Assembly (NCBI GenBank): GCA_002779665.1
Contig: PEVZ01000072.1
Location: forward strand, 1 to 7,558
DNA from: Candidatus Roizmanbacteria bacterium CG06_land_8_20_14_3_00_34_14
Lineage (GTDB): Bacteria; Patescibacteriota; Microgenomatia; UBA1406; GWC2-37-13
DNA: 7,558 bases
Reading direction: 5' to 3'
The translations under genes were made by a program, and so were the position numbers. Shown piece after piece: positions 1 to 6,341 of this stretch (position 1 is the stretch's first letter; every line of letters begins with the position of its first letter). The notes under the pieces are model-generated. The model saw only the letters and a program-made list of their open reading frames with translations. It did no database searches and was not told the origin of the DNA.

Positions 1-174
1 TTCATGCTCATCTTGCATTGGACAAGACTACCTTTTTTCATATTTATAGTATATATTAATAATAGGGAATTCTATATTCATTTGCATTATCCTAATTGAT
101 ATTACTATAATTACTTTCAAAAGTCGCTTCAAACGGTCAAATCAGTATTATAAATTATAAAAAATATTTTTTTT
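1..174. other. AT-rich upstream region, no confident gene
   Basis: No complete gene is visible. On the plus strand it leads into the transaldolase gene and holds several -10-like hexamers (TATAAT at 106-111, TATAAA at 149-154 and 156-161). On the minus strand an ATG at 41-39 opens a frame (MKKGSLVQCKMSM...) that runs off the left edge. A TATACT hexamer (53-48) lies six bases upstream of that ATG, the same -10-to-ATG spacing seen at other unit-leading genes here. The start of a divergent gene cut by the window is therefore possible, but 13 codons prove nothing. Confidence 0.4.
82..111 (+). promoter_or_regulatory. Candidate promoter of the transaldolase operon
   Basis: A perfect TATAAT (106-111) is preceded at 18 bp by TTGCAT (82-87), which matches TTGACA at only three positions. 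This would give a leader of roughly 55 nt. TATAAA hexamers closer to the start codon (149-154, 156-161) are alternatives and would give a very short leader. In sequence this AT-rich, chance -10 matches are common. Confidence 0.3.
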
Positions 175-1389
175 ATGATACAAAGTGCCCTTGATAGACT
201 ATCTCAAGTTCATCCGGATATGGAGATCTGGTGGGATTCTTCTCCTTTGATTTTTAAGCCTTGGGTTAAAAAAATGGTTGAAAGTGCGCCCAAAAATAAA
301 AAAGCTTCATTAAAAGAACAACTCAATAGAATTTATAATTCCTCAGCTCCAGAGAAAAGTTTAATCCGCGGTTGTACAACCAATCCTCCTTTATCTTTAG
401 GGGCGGTAAATAGTGATTTACCATTTTGGAATAAATGGGTTGATAATATGATTAAGTCTAATAAGGGTCTAAGTCGTTATGAATATTTTATATTAACTTA
501 CAAAGAAGTAATCAGAAGAGGTGCGGAAATGATGTTACCAATTTGGAAAGCAACGACTGGAAAATATGGATATATTTCCGGCCAACTTGATCCCCGTTTG
601 ATAACTGAGACAGAAAAAATGATTAAAATGGCAAAAGAATTTCATACAATTGCTCCTAACGTAATGATCAAAGTTCCAGCAAGTACTGAGGGAGTCGAAG
701 TCGTCAGGGCATTGTCTTCACTTGGAATTTCAACCAATGTTACCACCTGTTTTAGTCTTCCACAAATATGGGCAGTGGCCAAAGCCGCTAAAGAGGGGAT
801 GGAATTGGGATTAAAAAATAAAGTTGATATGAGTAAGTGGCGTGGCGTAATTACGATGATGATTGGTCGACTGACCGAACATCCTGTCTTAGACCAACAG
901 GCCGAAAAACGAGGAATAAAACTATCTTGGAGTGATAAGCATTGGTTAGGCGCTTATGTTTTTAGGAAAGCTTATCAACTTCTTGAAGAAAATGCGATGC
1001 CAAGCAAAATGATAGCTTGTTCTTTACGTGCCGGTCCAGTAGTCAATGGTAAAAATCATTTTTGGGATATAGAAAAAATTGCTGGAAATATTATTTACAC
1101 AATGCCACCTTATGTACTTGAACCACTTTTCAATAATTGCAGTGATCTAAATTTTAAAGAAGAAATTTTACTTGATGATGTCCCGGAAGAAGTACTATTT
1201 AAGATGAGTAAGATTCCCTATATTAGGCAAGCCTGGGATGAAAATGGTATGGAGGAAGATCAATTTAATACTTTTCCGGCAACCGTTGCGACAGCGGAAT
1301 TATTTTCTAAAGCATCAGAAGGCTTGGAAAATTATGTAGGTGAGCGAATGTCTAAATTAAAAATTAATCCGCCAGCTGGCGGAAAATAA
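175..1389 (+). CDS. Transaldolase-family protein with altered catalytic residue
   Basis: Class I aldolase of the transaldolase fold, expected to be cytosolic and to act on sugar phosphates through a Lys Schiff base. Visible motifs: strand-1 Asp (WWDSS, D21), TTNPP (68-71), SGQLDPR (135-141), the Schiff-base Lys in MIKVPAS-EG (K166), N188 and T190 after STN, phosphate-binding R232 (IGR), and S283/R285 (CSLR). At 404 residues it is longer than E. coli TalB (317) and far longer than fructose-6-phosphate aldolase (~220), with extra sequence at both ends. By-eye alignment puts Q137 where TalB has the catalytic Glu96, and M229 where TalB has Phe178. FSA also has Gln at the Glu96 position, so the reaction may not be standard transaldolase. 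No Shine-Dalgarno precedes the ATG; M16 is an alternative start but lies only five residues before D21. The last residues (NPPAGGK) come from a GC palindrome. First gene of an operon with the aminotransferase 2 nt downstream. Fold call firm, substrate unknown. Confidence 0.85.
   Translation: MIQSALDRLSQVHPDMEIWWDSSPLIFKPWVKKMVESAPKNKKASLKEQLNRIYNSSAPEKSLIRGCTTNPPLSLGAVNSDLPFWNKWVDNMIKSNKGLSRYEYFILTYKEVIRRGAEMMLPIWKATTGKYGYISGQLDPRLITETEKMIKMAKEFHTIAPNVMIKVPASTEGVEVVRALSSLGISTNVTTCFSLPQIWAVAKAAKEGMELGLKNKVDMSKWRGVITMMIGRLTEHPVLDQQAEKRGIKLSWSDKHWLGAYVFRKAYQLLEENAMPSKMIACSLRAGPVVNGKNHFWDIEKIAGNIIYTMPPYVLEPLFNNCSDLNFKEEILLDDVPEEVLFKMSKIPYIRQAWDENGMEEDQFNTFPATVATAELFSKASEGLENYVGERMSKLKINPPAGGK
1368..1383. 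repeat. GC-rich 16-bp perfect palindrome at a gene end
   Basis: TCCGCCAGCTGGCGGA is a perfect 16-bp inverted repeat inside AT-rich sequence. It encodes the last residues of the transaldolase (NPPAGG) just before the stop, and its right arm ends 8 nt before the aminotransferase ATG. It resembles the short palindromes I associate with Patescibacteria genomes (from memory, not searched). In mRNA it could fold and affect the gene junction, and GGCGGA might serve as a poor ribosome-binding site. Only one copy is in this window, so calling it dispersed is inference. Confidence 0.55.
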
Positions 1390-1391
1390 GT

Positions 1392-2498
1392 ATGAAAAAA
1401 ACAATTGATGATTATTACGTTCCTTGGATTAAACCTTTAAAGATGTATGTGTCGTCTCACATTGATTTGGCTTGGGAAAAACCATCCCTTCATCGAATGA
1501 TGTCTAATGAGAATCCAATTCCTCCGTCAGCAAAAGTTTTAAAAACAATTGCAAAATATAGCAAGATTGCTAATCGTTATCCGGATCAGGGTTTAGTTAT
1601 CCGCGGAAAGCTTGCCAAAATGAACGGACTAAGTAGTCCGGAAAATGTCGTTATAGGTAACGGGTCAAGTGAAATTTTTGATATGATCTATCGGGCATTT
1701 TTACAACCGGGTGATGAAGTAGTCCAACAAACTCCTTGTTTTGGTATATATAAATTAAGATGCGAATTATTTGGCGGAAAAATCGTTTCTGCTCCAATGA
1801 CGTATAAGGATAAAAAAATGATTTATGATGTAGATGGAGTTATTAATGCAGTTACAGATAAAACAAAAGTAATCGTCATCGCTAATCCAAATAATCCTAC
1901 AGGTAATTTTATGGATGAAAAAGATTTTATAAAAATTGTCGAGCTTGGAATTCCATTTGTGATCGATGAAGCCTACATAGAATATGCCGGTTTAAAAAAG
2001 TCACAATCACGACTAATTAAAAAATATAAAAATGTCATCATTACTCGAACCATGTCTAAAGCTTATGGTCTGGCTGGTCTTCAATTTGGTTATCTTTTAG
2101 CTGATAGGGAAGTAGCAATGAAAATTGCCGCCAGTCTTCTACCATGGAATGTGGGGACGATTACGATGTGGGCGGCCTTGACAGGACTGGAAGACCAAAA
2201 AGGTTTGGCTAAGCGAGTTAAATTTACCAATGATCAAGCAAGACTAATTGAGAAAGCGATGAGTACCATTCCGGGTATGATCATATTTCCAACAAAAGCT
2301 AATTATGTCCTATTTGATGCCGGTGGCACTGGTAAAAATGGAGATGATATTATTTCATTTGCCAAAAAGAAGGGAATGATTCTTAGAGGTCAAAAGACAA
2401 TGTATGGCAGTGAAGGTTGGTTTAGAGTGACTATTGGGACAAGTCAGGAAAATAAGCTATTCATAAAAACAATGAAAGAATTTTTTGGGAAGAAATGA
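1392..2498 (+). CDS. HisC-like PLP-dependent aminotransferase
   Basis: Fold-type I aminotransferase resembling histidinol-phosphate aminotransferase, expected to move an amino group between glutamate and a phosphorylated keto or alcohol-derived substrate. Motifs in order: SNENPIPPS (38-46, HisC-type N-terminus), NRYPD (61-65), GNGSSE (89-94), NPNNPTG (165-171), IDEAY (191-195; D192 pairs with the pyridine nitrogen), TMSKAYGLAG with Schiff-base K223, and GWFRVTIG with carboxylate-binding R345. The 368 residues are a normal length. The oddity is Q231, eight residues after the lysine (GLAGLQFGY), where HisC and aspartate aminotransferase carry the Arg that grips the PLP phosphate. It starts 2 nt after the transaldolase stop and overlaps the coaBC start by 4 nt (ATGA), so it is co-transcribed and probably translationally coupled. 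No other histidine genes are present. The substrate may be histidinol phosphate, an aromatic amino acid or a product of the neighbouring aldolase. Confidence 0.85.
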   Translation: MKKTIDDYYVPWIKPLKMYVSSHIDLAWEKPSLHRMMSNENPIPPSAKVLKTIAKYSKIANRYPDQGLVIRGKLAKMNGLSSPENVVIGNGSSEIFDMIYRAFLQPGDEVVQQTPCFGIYKLRCELFGGKIVSAPMTYKDKKMIYDVDGVINAVTDKTKVIVIANPNNPTGNFMDEKDFIKIVELGIPFVIDEAYIEYAGLKKSQSRLIKKYKNVIITRTMSKAYGLAGLQFGYLLADREVAMKIAASLLPWNVGTITMWAALTGLEDQKGLAKRVKFTNDQARLIEKAMSTIPGMIIFPTKANYVLFDAGGTGKNGDDIISFAKKKGMILRGQKTMYGSEGWFRVTIGTSQENKLFIKTMKEFFGKK

Positions 2499-3694
2499 AT
2501 ATTTTAGTTGGTGTCACCGGTGGGGTTGCCGCTTATAAAGTTCTTGATTTAATCAAGCTTCTTAAAAAAGAAAGTAATGAGGTTTTTGTCATCATGACTG
2601 AGTCGGCGACAAAAATGATTTCCCCTAAATTATTTGAGAAAGCATCGGGAAATAAAGTCTACATAAATTTATTTGAAAATAATTTTGACTATAAAGAAGT
2701 TTTGAAAAACAGAAAAGTTGAACATATTAAATTGGCTGATAAGTGTGACGTAATGGTCATTGCTCCGGCGACGGCCAATATTATTGGAAAATTGGCTAAC
2801 GGAATTGCTGATGATTTTTTGACGACGACTGCCTTAGCAGTTACCACTCCAATAATTATCTGTCCTTCAATGAATGTTAATATGTGGAATAATCCTATTG
2901 TCCAAGAAAATCTCAATAAATTAAAATCAGTCGGTTATCAAATTATTAATCCAACTGTTGGTTTGTTGGCCTGTGGATACGAAGGAGTAGGAAGATTAGA
3001 GAAGACAGAAACTATAAATGAAGAAATAATTAAATTGTTGAAAAGAAACAATTCTCTAAAAGGCAAAAAAGTAATGATTACATCAGGCGGAACGATTGAA
3101 AAAATAGATGAAGTGCGATCGATCGCCAACAGAAGTTCCGGGAAAATGGGAGTTGCTTTGGCTGAAGAATGTTATTTGCGAGGAGCCGGTGTTTTGTTGT
3201 TGCGATCAAAAACCTCTGTTAAACCTCGTTATCTAATTAAAGAAAAGATATTTGAAACGGCCGAAGAATTATTTCAATTAATCAAAGTAAATATTATAAA
3301 CACCGATTTATTTTTCCAAGTTGCGGCAGTTTCAGATTTCAAAGTTGACAAAATAATTAAGGGAAAGATTTCGAGTGATAATTCAGTTAATTTAAAATTA
3401 ACCCCACAAATCAAGATTGTTAATCAGATAAAAAAATTATCCCCAAAAACAAAGTTAATTGCCTTCAAAGCGGAGTATGGTTTGTCAGAAGAAAAGCTTA
3501 TTAAAGAAGCAATAAATAAATTAAAACAATCGGATTCAGATTTTGTCATTGCTAATGATATTAGTCGCAAAGATCGTGGTTTTGAATCAGACGATAATGA
3601 GGTTTATATTATTTCAAAAAATAAACCAGTTAAGAAAATTCCTTTAACCTCAAAGAGAGAAGTGGCAAAAGATATCATTGACTACATATTGTAG
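2495..3694 (+). CDS. coaBC: Bifunctional CoaBC (coenzyme A synthesis)
   Basis: Phosphopantothenoylcysteine decarboxylase / phosphopantothenate-cysteine ligase, cytosolic. It joins cysteine to 4'-phosphopantothenate (CoaB) and decarboxylates the product to 4'-phosphopantetheine (CoaC). The N-terminal CoaC flavoprotein half (1-~180) shows GVTGGVAAYK (6-15), catalytic H77 in HIKLAD, APATAN (90-95), GIADD (103-107), PSMN with N127 (124-127), and the reductive Cys160 in LACGYEGVGR. The C-terminal CoaB half (~190-399) shows MITSGGT-E-ID-VR (194-208), NRSSGKMG (212-219), AAVSDF (277-282), K291 in GKISS, AFKAE (323-327) and VIANDIS-GF (351-363). The 399 residues match the full fusion, so both activities look intact. 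It overlaps the upstream stop as ATGA; GGGA lies 4 nt before the ATG as a weak ribosome-binding site. Its link to the two upstream sugar/amino genes is positional only. Identification is firm. Confidence 0.95.
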   Translation: MNILVGVTGGVAAYKVLDLIKLLKKESNEVFVIMTESATKMISPKLFEKASGNKVYINLFENNFDYKEVLKNRKVEHIKLADKCDVMVIAPATANIIGKLANGIADDFLTTTALAVTTPIIICPSMNVNMWNNPIVQENLNKLKSVGYQIINPTVGLLACGYEGVGRLEKTETINEEIIKLLKRNNSLKGKKVMITSGGTIEKIDEVRSIANRSSGKMGVALAEECYLRGAGVLLLRSKTSVKPRYLIKEKIFETAEELFQLIKVNIINTDLFFQVAAVSDFKVDKIIKGKISSDNSVNLKLTPQIKIVNQIKKLSPKTKLIAFKAEYGLSEEKLIKEAINKLKQSDSDFVIANDISRKDRGFESDDNEVYIISKNKPVKKIPLTSKREVAKDIIDYIL

Positions 3695-3715
3695 TGGAAC
3701 GATTCATCGTTCCAC
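3694..3715 (+). terminator. Hairpin after coaBC, candidate terminator
   Basis: GTGGAACGA and TCGTTCCAC form a 9-bp stem around a TTCA tetraloop, beginning at the last base of the coaBC stop codon. The sequence that follows (CAAATATTCATT) has no clean U-tract on either strand, so it is a weak intrinsic terminator at best. It may instead be a short dispersed palindrome. It lies in the convergent gap between coaBC and the kinase, where a terminator is expected. Confidence 0.4.
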
Positions 3716-3725
3716 AAATATTCAT

Positions 3726-3741
3726 TAATAATTGATTATTA
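3726..3741. other. Small AT-only inverted repeat
   Basis: TAATAAT and ATTATTA are separated by TG, giving a 6-7 bp A/T stem in the convergent gap. It is thermodynamically weak and easily arises by chance at this base composition. It is recorded because it sits between two stronger hairpins. Confidence 0.2.
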
Positions 3742-3748
3742 TTGTGTG

Positions 3749-3770
3749 ACCCGCCTGCCGGCAGGCAGGT
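3749..3770. repeat. GC-rich palindrome in convergent gap
   Basis: This is a 22-bp inverted repeat centred between 3759 and 3760, with a perfect inner 14-mer GCCTGCCGGCAGGC and one mismatch (C3752 opposite A3767). In a minus-strand transcript that mismatch becomes a G-U wobble, so the RNA hairpin is fully paired after the kinase stop codon. No U-tract follows, so a classical terminator is not supported. The CTGCC/GGCAG motif resembles short palindromes I associate with Patescibacteria genomes (from memory, not searched). Confidence 0.55.
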
Positions 3771-3773
3771 AAA

Positions 3774-4268
3774 TCAAACCACTACAATATTATCAATCTG
3801 TTCTTTAATTTTTTTGGCTCCCTCAACATTGTTAATGATTATTTTATGATTGATAATCGGTTTTTCAAAATTCTTTTCCATAATTCTCGCATATTCAAGA
3901 TCGAGTGGATAGTCAACTCTTGCATTTAACCGTTTTTCTCTAATATCTTTTTTTGTTTCTACCAGAATAAATTTTGTTTCAGGAATTACTTTAATTAATT
4001 GAAGTCGATATTTTTCTTTGATGAAGGTTTGAGCAACGATTAGTTTTTTATGTTCTAACGAAAGTTCTTTAATTTTATTAATTAATATTTTAAAAAAACT
4101 ATCTCGCATTGTATCTGTAAAAACAGTTTTTGTTTTAATTGCTCTTTTCATTTCTGGCGTTAGATCGTTATCTCCATCATAAAAATAATAGTCAAAATAT
4201 TTTTCAAATATTTTAGCTACAAAAGTTTTTCCGGTTCCTGGCAGACCAAATAATATAAATAGTGACAT
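3774..4268 (-). CDS. Small P-loop kinase, gluconokinase/AAA_33-like
   Basis: ATP-dependent small-molecule kinase fold. Walker A is GLPGTGKT (8-15, K14). A DGDNDLTPEMK segment (31-41) resembles the DGD-LHP substrate region of gluconate kinases, and QTFIKEKYR (80-88) matches the strand and Arg region that follows in that family. Lid-type arginines lie at R110, R113 and R117. The 164 residues match a single-domain GntK/shikimate-kinase-sized enzyme. The substrate cannot be read from sequence; a sugar acid, nucleoside or other metabolite, or RNA, are all possible. It stands alone, convergent with coaBC and divergent from the SDR. TATAAT lies seven bases before the ATG, so the transcript is probably leaderless, and this supports M1 as the start. 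The stop is TGA. Confidence 0.7.
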   Translation of the reverse strand: MSLFILFGLPGTGKTFVAKIFEKYFDYYFYDGDNDLTPEMKRAIKTKTVFTDTMRDSFFKILINKIKELSLEHKKLIVAQTFIKEKYRLQLIKVIPETKFILVETKKDIREKRLNARVDYPLDLEYARIMEKNFEKPIINHKIIINNVEGAKKIKEQIDNIVVV

Positions 4269-4275
4269 GAAGAAG

Positions 4276-4281
4276 ATTATA
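4276..4281 (-). promoter_or_regulatory. -10 box of the kinase gene
   Basis: Read on the minus strand this is a perfect TATAAT, ending 7 nt before the kinase ATG, so transcription should start at or next to the A of the start codon. The hexamer at the -35 position (TTATTA, 17-bp spacer) matches the consensus at only three positions. The 48-bp divergent gap must hold promoters for both genes. Confidence 0.45.
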
Positions 4282-4305
4282 CTGTAATATTTAAATATTA
4301 ATAAT

Positions 4306-4311
4306 TATAAA
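4306..4311 (+). promoter_or_regulatory. -10 box of the SDR gene
   Basis: TATAAA ends 5 nt before the SDR ATG, again predicting a leaderless or nearly leaderless mRNA. No convincing -35 is visible (TGTAAT at a 17-bp spacer). The call is weaker than its neighbours because the whole gap is A/T. Confidence 0.3.
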
Positions 4312-4316
4312 AATAT

Positions 4317-5117
4317 ATGGAAATTATACAAAAAGACAAGCTATTGAATTTGTCTGGAAAGACGGCGATTGTGACCGGAGGATCTTTGGGGATAGGGTAT
4401 GGAATAAGCTATAGATTAGCTGAAGCAGGAGCGAATGTTGTTATTACAAGTCGTAACCTTGAAGAAGTGAATAAGGCCGTTGAGGAATTAAAGCAAAAAG
4501 GATTCAAGGCTGTGGGAGTAAAAGCAGATGTCTCGATAGAAGAGGATATAAAGAATTTAGTTACAGAAACAATAAAATCTTTTGGATCAGTTGATATTTT
4601 GGTTAATAATGCCGGTATGTTTCCTTTTGCTCCACTATCACAGCTGACAAGTGAGCTTTTTGATAAAGTGATCGCTACAAATCTAAGAGGTGTCTTTTTG
4701 GCAACAAAGTATGTATCAGAACAAATGATCAAGCAGGGAAAAGGCGGAAAAATAATCAACATAACATCAATTGATTCCCTTCACCCTTCATCAATCGGCC
4801 TTGCTCATTATGATGCCTCCAAACACGGTGTTTGGGGGTTTACAAAAAATGTGGCTCTTGAACTTGCTAAAAATAATATTTGGGTAAACGCAGTTGCACC
4901 AGGTGGTGTGATGACTCATGGAGTTGCCGTCATGCAGTCTCAAGGAAAGCCTGTTACAGTTGAAAGAAATCCCGATCCTCCAAAAATGGAAGTGGCGATG
5001 GGAAGAATGGGCGTACCGGATGACATAGGAAAAGTAGTTTTATTTTTGGCCAGCGAAATGTCATCTTATATGACCGGTAGCCAAATAGTTGTTGATGGTG
5101 GCTATTTACTTAAATAA
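4317..5117 (+). CDS. Classical SDR family NAD(P)-dependent oxidoreductase
   Basis: Rossmann-fold dehydrogenase/reductase of the classical short-chain type, cytosolic, oxidising an alcohol or reducing a ketone. Visible motifs: TGGSLGIG cofactor loop (20-27), SRN after strand 2 (45-47; the Arg suggests NADP(H)), ADVS (70-73), NNAG (97-100), and the catalytic tetrad N122, S151, Y165, K169 (YDASK), then PGG (195-197) and the C-terminal DGG (260-262). The 266 residues are typical and all catalytic residues are present. It resembles glucose dehydrogenases, sugar-alcohol dehydrogenases and 3-oxoacyl-ACP reductases, but this does not fix the substrate; there are no fatty-acid genes nearby. It is transcribed alone, and its stop directly abuts the polymerase stop on the other strand. 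The TATAAA just upstream supports this start. Confidence 0.9.
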   Translation: MEIIQKDKLLNLSGKTAIVTGGSLGIGYGISYRLAEAGANVVITSRNLEEVNKAVEELKQKGFKAVGVKADVSIEEDIKNLVTETIKSFGSVDILVNNAGMFPFAPLSQLTSELFDKVIATNLRGVFLATKYVSEQMIKQGKGGKIINITSIDSLHPSSIGLAHYDASKHGVWGFTKNVALELAKNNIWVNAVAPGGVMTHGVAVMQSQGKPVTVERNPDPPKMEVAMGRMGVPDDIGKVVLFLASEMSSYMTGSQIVVDGGYLLK

Positions 5118-6341
5118 TTATCCTTTTCCAAAAGCAATGCGGTCGATAATCGTATTTTTCATATCCATCATTAGTCCAGGATAGATGACATATTCGCCGT
5201 ACCGGTCATTAATTTTATCAAGAGCTTTTGAAAGTGACCGCTTTCTTTCAATATTGGTTTCAAATAAATTTAAGTTCATATTGTCAAGTGGCTGAAGGTT
5301 AAAACAGGAAATGGCAACCTTGACGACGGTCTTTATTTTGGGTTGTTGTAAAAAAATCGACATTATTTTTGAAAACAATTCGTAAGTTGTATAAGAGAAA
5401 TTTTTAAACTTGTGTCCTTTATGCCAGTAGGTCCAATCATCATAGACTAAACCGAGGTGAAAACCGGATGCACAGTTTTCCGACTCACGAAGCCGTCGTC
5501 CCATTTTTTCACATAATTTCATAATAATTTTTTTTAATTCTTCTAAATCTTTAGTTTTTTTTGCTAAAGCATAATCTTGTCCAAAACTTTTTTTATTTGT
5601 GTTGAAATCATCAACTTCGTGACCACGAAGACGCAAATACCAATAGTGTCCAACAATTCCTTTAAAAACTATTTTTCTCAAAACATTATCAGTGGCATTT
5701 AAAAAATCCAACGGCGTATAGATGCCGGCTTGATTAAGGCGATATTCAAATCGGGTATTTATTCCATTTAAATCAGTTAAGGATAATTTTTTATAAACAT
5801 CTTTAAGGTTTTTATAATCAATAACATCAAGCCCATCAGGCTTATGAAGACCGGCGGCAGTTTTAGCTAAAAATCTGTTCGTTCCTATTCCTACATTGCA
5901 GGAAATCCATTCACCAATTTCTTCCCGAAATCTTTTTTTAATTTCTCGACCAATATTAATAAGGCCTCGATCCAAGTTTGGTGTTTTAGAAAAATTTATT
6001 ACCACTTCATCTATTGATTTAGGTACAACATCGGGAGAATATTTAAGACAGATTTTTCTAAATTTTTCATTGACGTCTCGAATAAGAATCGTATCAGCGG
6101 TTCTGATGATTAAATCGGGATAAATTTCTTTACCCTCCCTAACGCGCATTCCAGTTTTAATTCCAAATTTTTTCGCTTCAATTGATGGAGCTAAAATACA
6201 ACCGCCACCGGTTGGATAAGCGGCAATAGCAATCGGCTTGCCACGCAGATGAGGATGAGCTTGCTGTTCAACAGTGGCAAAACAAGAATTAAGATCAATG
6301 TGCATTATGGTTGGACTTACTTTGTTAAGTGATATTTCCAT
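5118..6341 (-). CDS. dinB: Y-family translesion DNA polymerase (Pol IV/V-like)
   Basis: Error-prone lesion-bypass polymerase. The catalytic carboxylates are present: D16 in MHIDLN and D111/E112 in SIDEVV, so it is not an inactive ImuB-type protein. Steric-gate F21 sits five residues after D16, as F13 does in DinB; the second Asp of DinB's D-M-D is N18, as in UmuC. CNVGIGTNRFLAKTAAGLHKPDG (148-170) is the palm/finger signature. Helix-hairpin-helix (~186-215) and little finger (~250-350) follow. NLNLF (356-360) resembles the beta-clamp motif QL(S/D)LF and is followed by ALDKINDRYG (373-382), a tail seen in UmuC-like proteins. The 407 residues are normal. AGGAGG lies 6 nt before the ATG, which fixes M1 over M13. 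It is second in an operon, overlapping the 86-residue gene by 17 nt, under a probable LexA-controlled promoter. Naming between DinB and UmuC is uncertain; the family is firm. Confidence 0.92.
   Translation of the reverse strand: MEISLNKVSPTIMHIDLNSCFATVEQQAHPHLRGKPIAIAAYPTGGGCILAPSIEAKKFGIKTGMRVREGKEIYPDLIIRTADTILIRDVNEKFRKICLKYSPDVVPKSIDEVVINFSKTPNLDRGLINIGREIKKRFREEIGEWISCNVGIGTNRFLAKTAAGLHKPDGLDVIDYKNLKDVYKKLSLTDLNGINTRFEYRLNQAGIYTPLDFLNATDNVLRKIVFKGIVGHYWYLRLRGHEVDDFNTNKKSFGQDYALAKKTKDLEELKKIIMKLCEKMGRRLRESENCASGFHLGLVYDDWTYWHKGHKFKNFSYTTYELFSKIMSIFLQQPKIKTVVKVAISCFNLQPLDNMNLNLFETNIERKRSLSKALDKINDRYGEYVIYPGLMMDMKNTIIDRIAFGKG

Noticed and set aside
2689..3129. Minus-strand open frames inside coaBC
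   Set aside because: They are antisense shadows of a firmly identified gene and show no family motifs.
3695..3714. GAAC...GTTC in the coaBC 3' hairpin as a second LexA box
   Set aside because: The half-sites are eight bases apart instead of four and it lies after a stop codon, not in a promoter.
4409..4762. 117-codon minus-strand open frame inside the SDR gene
   Set aside because: Low-complexity antisense translation opposite intact SDR motifs; no ribosome-binding site or family pattern.
5896..6123. 75-codon plus-strand open frame inside the polymerase gene
   Set aside because: Antisense shadow opposite conserved palm residues, including the SIDE motif.
5118..6341. Polymerase as a catalytically dead ImuB
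   Set aside because: The metal-binding carboxylates D16, D111 and E112 are all present.
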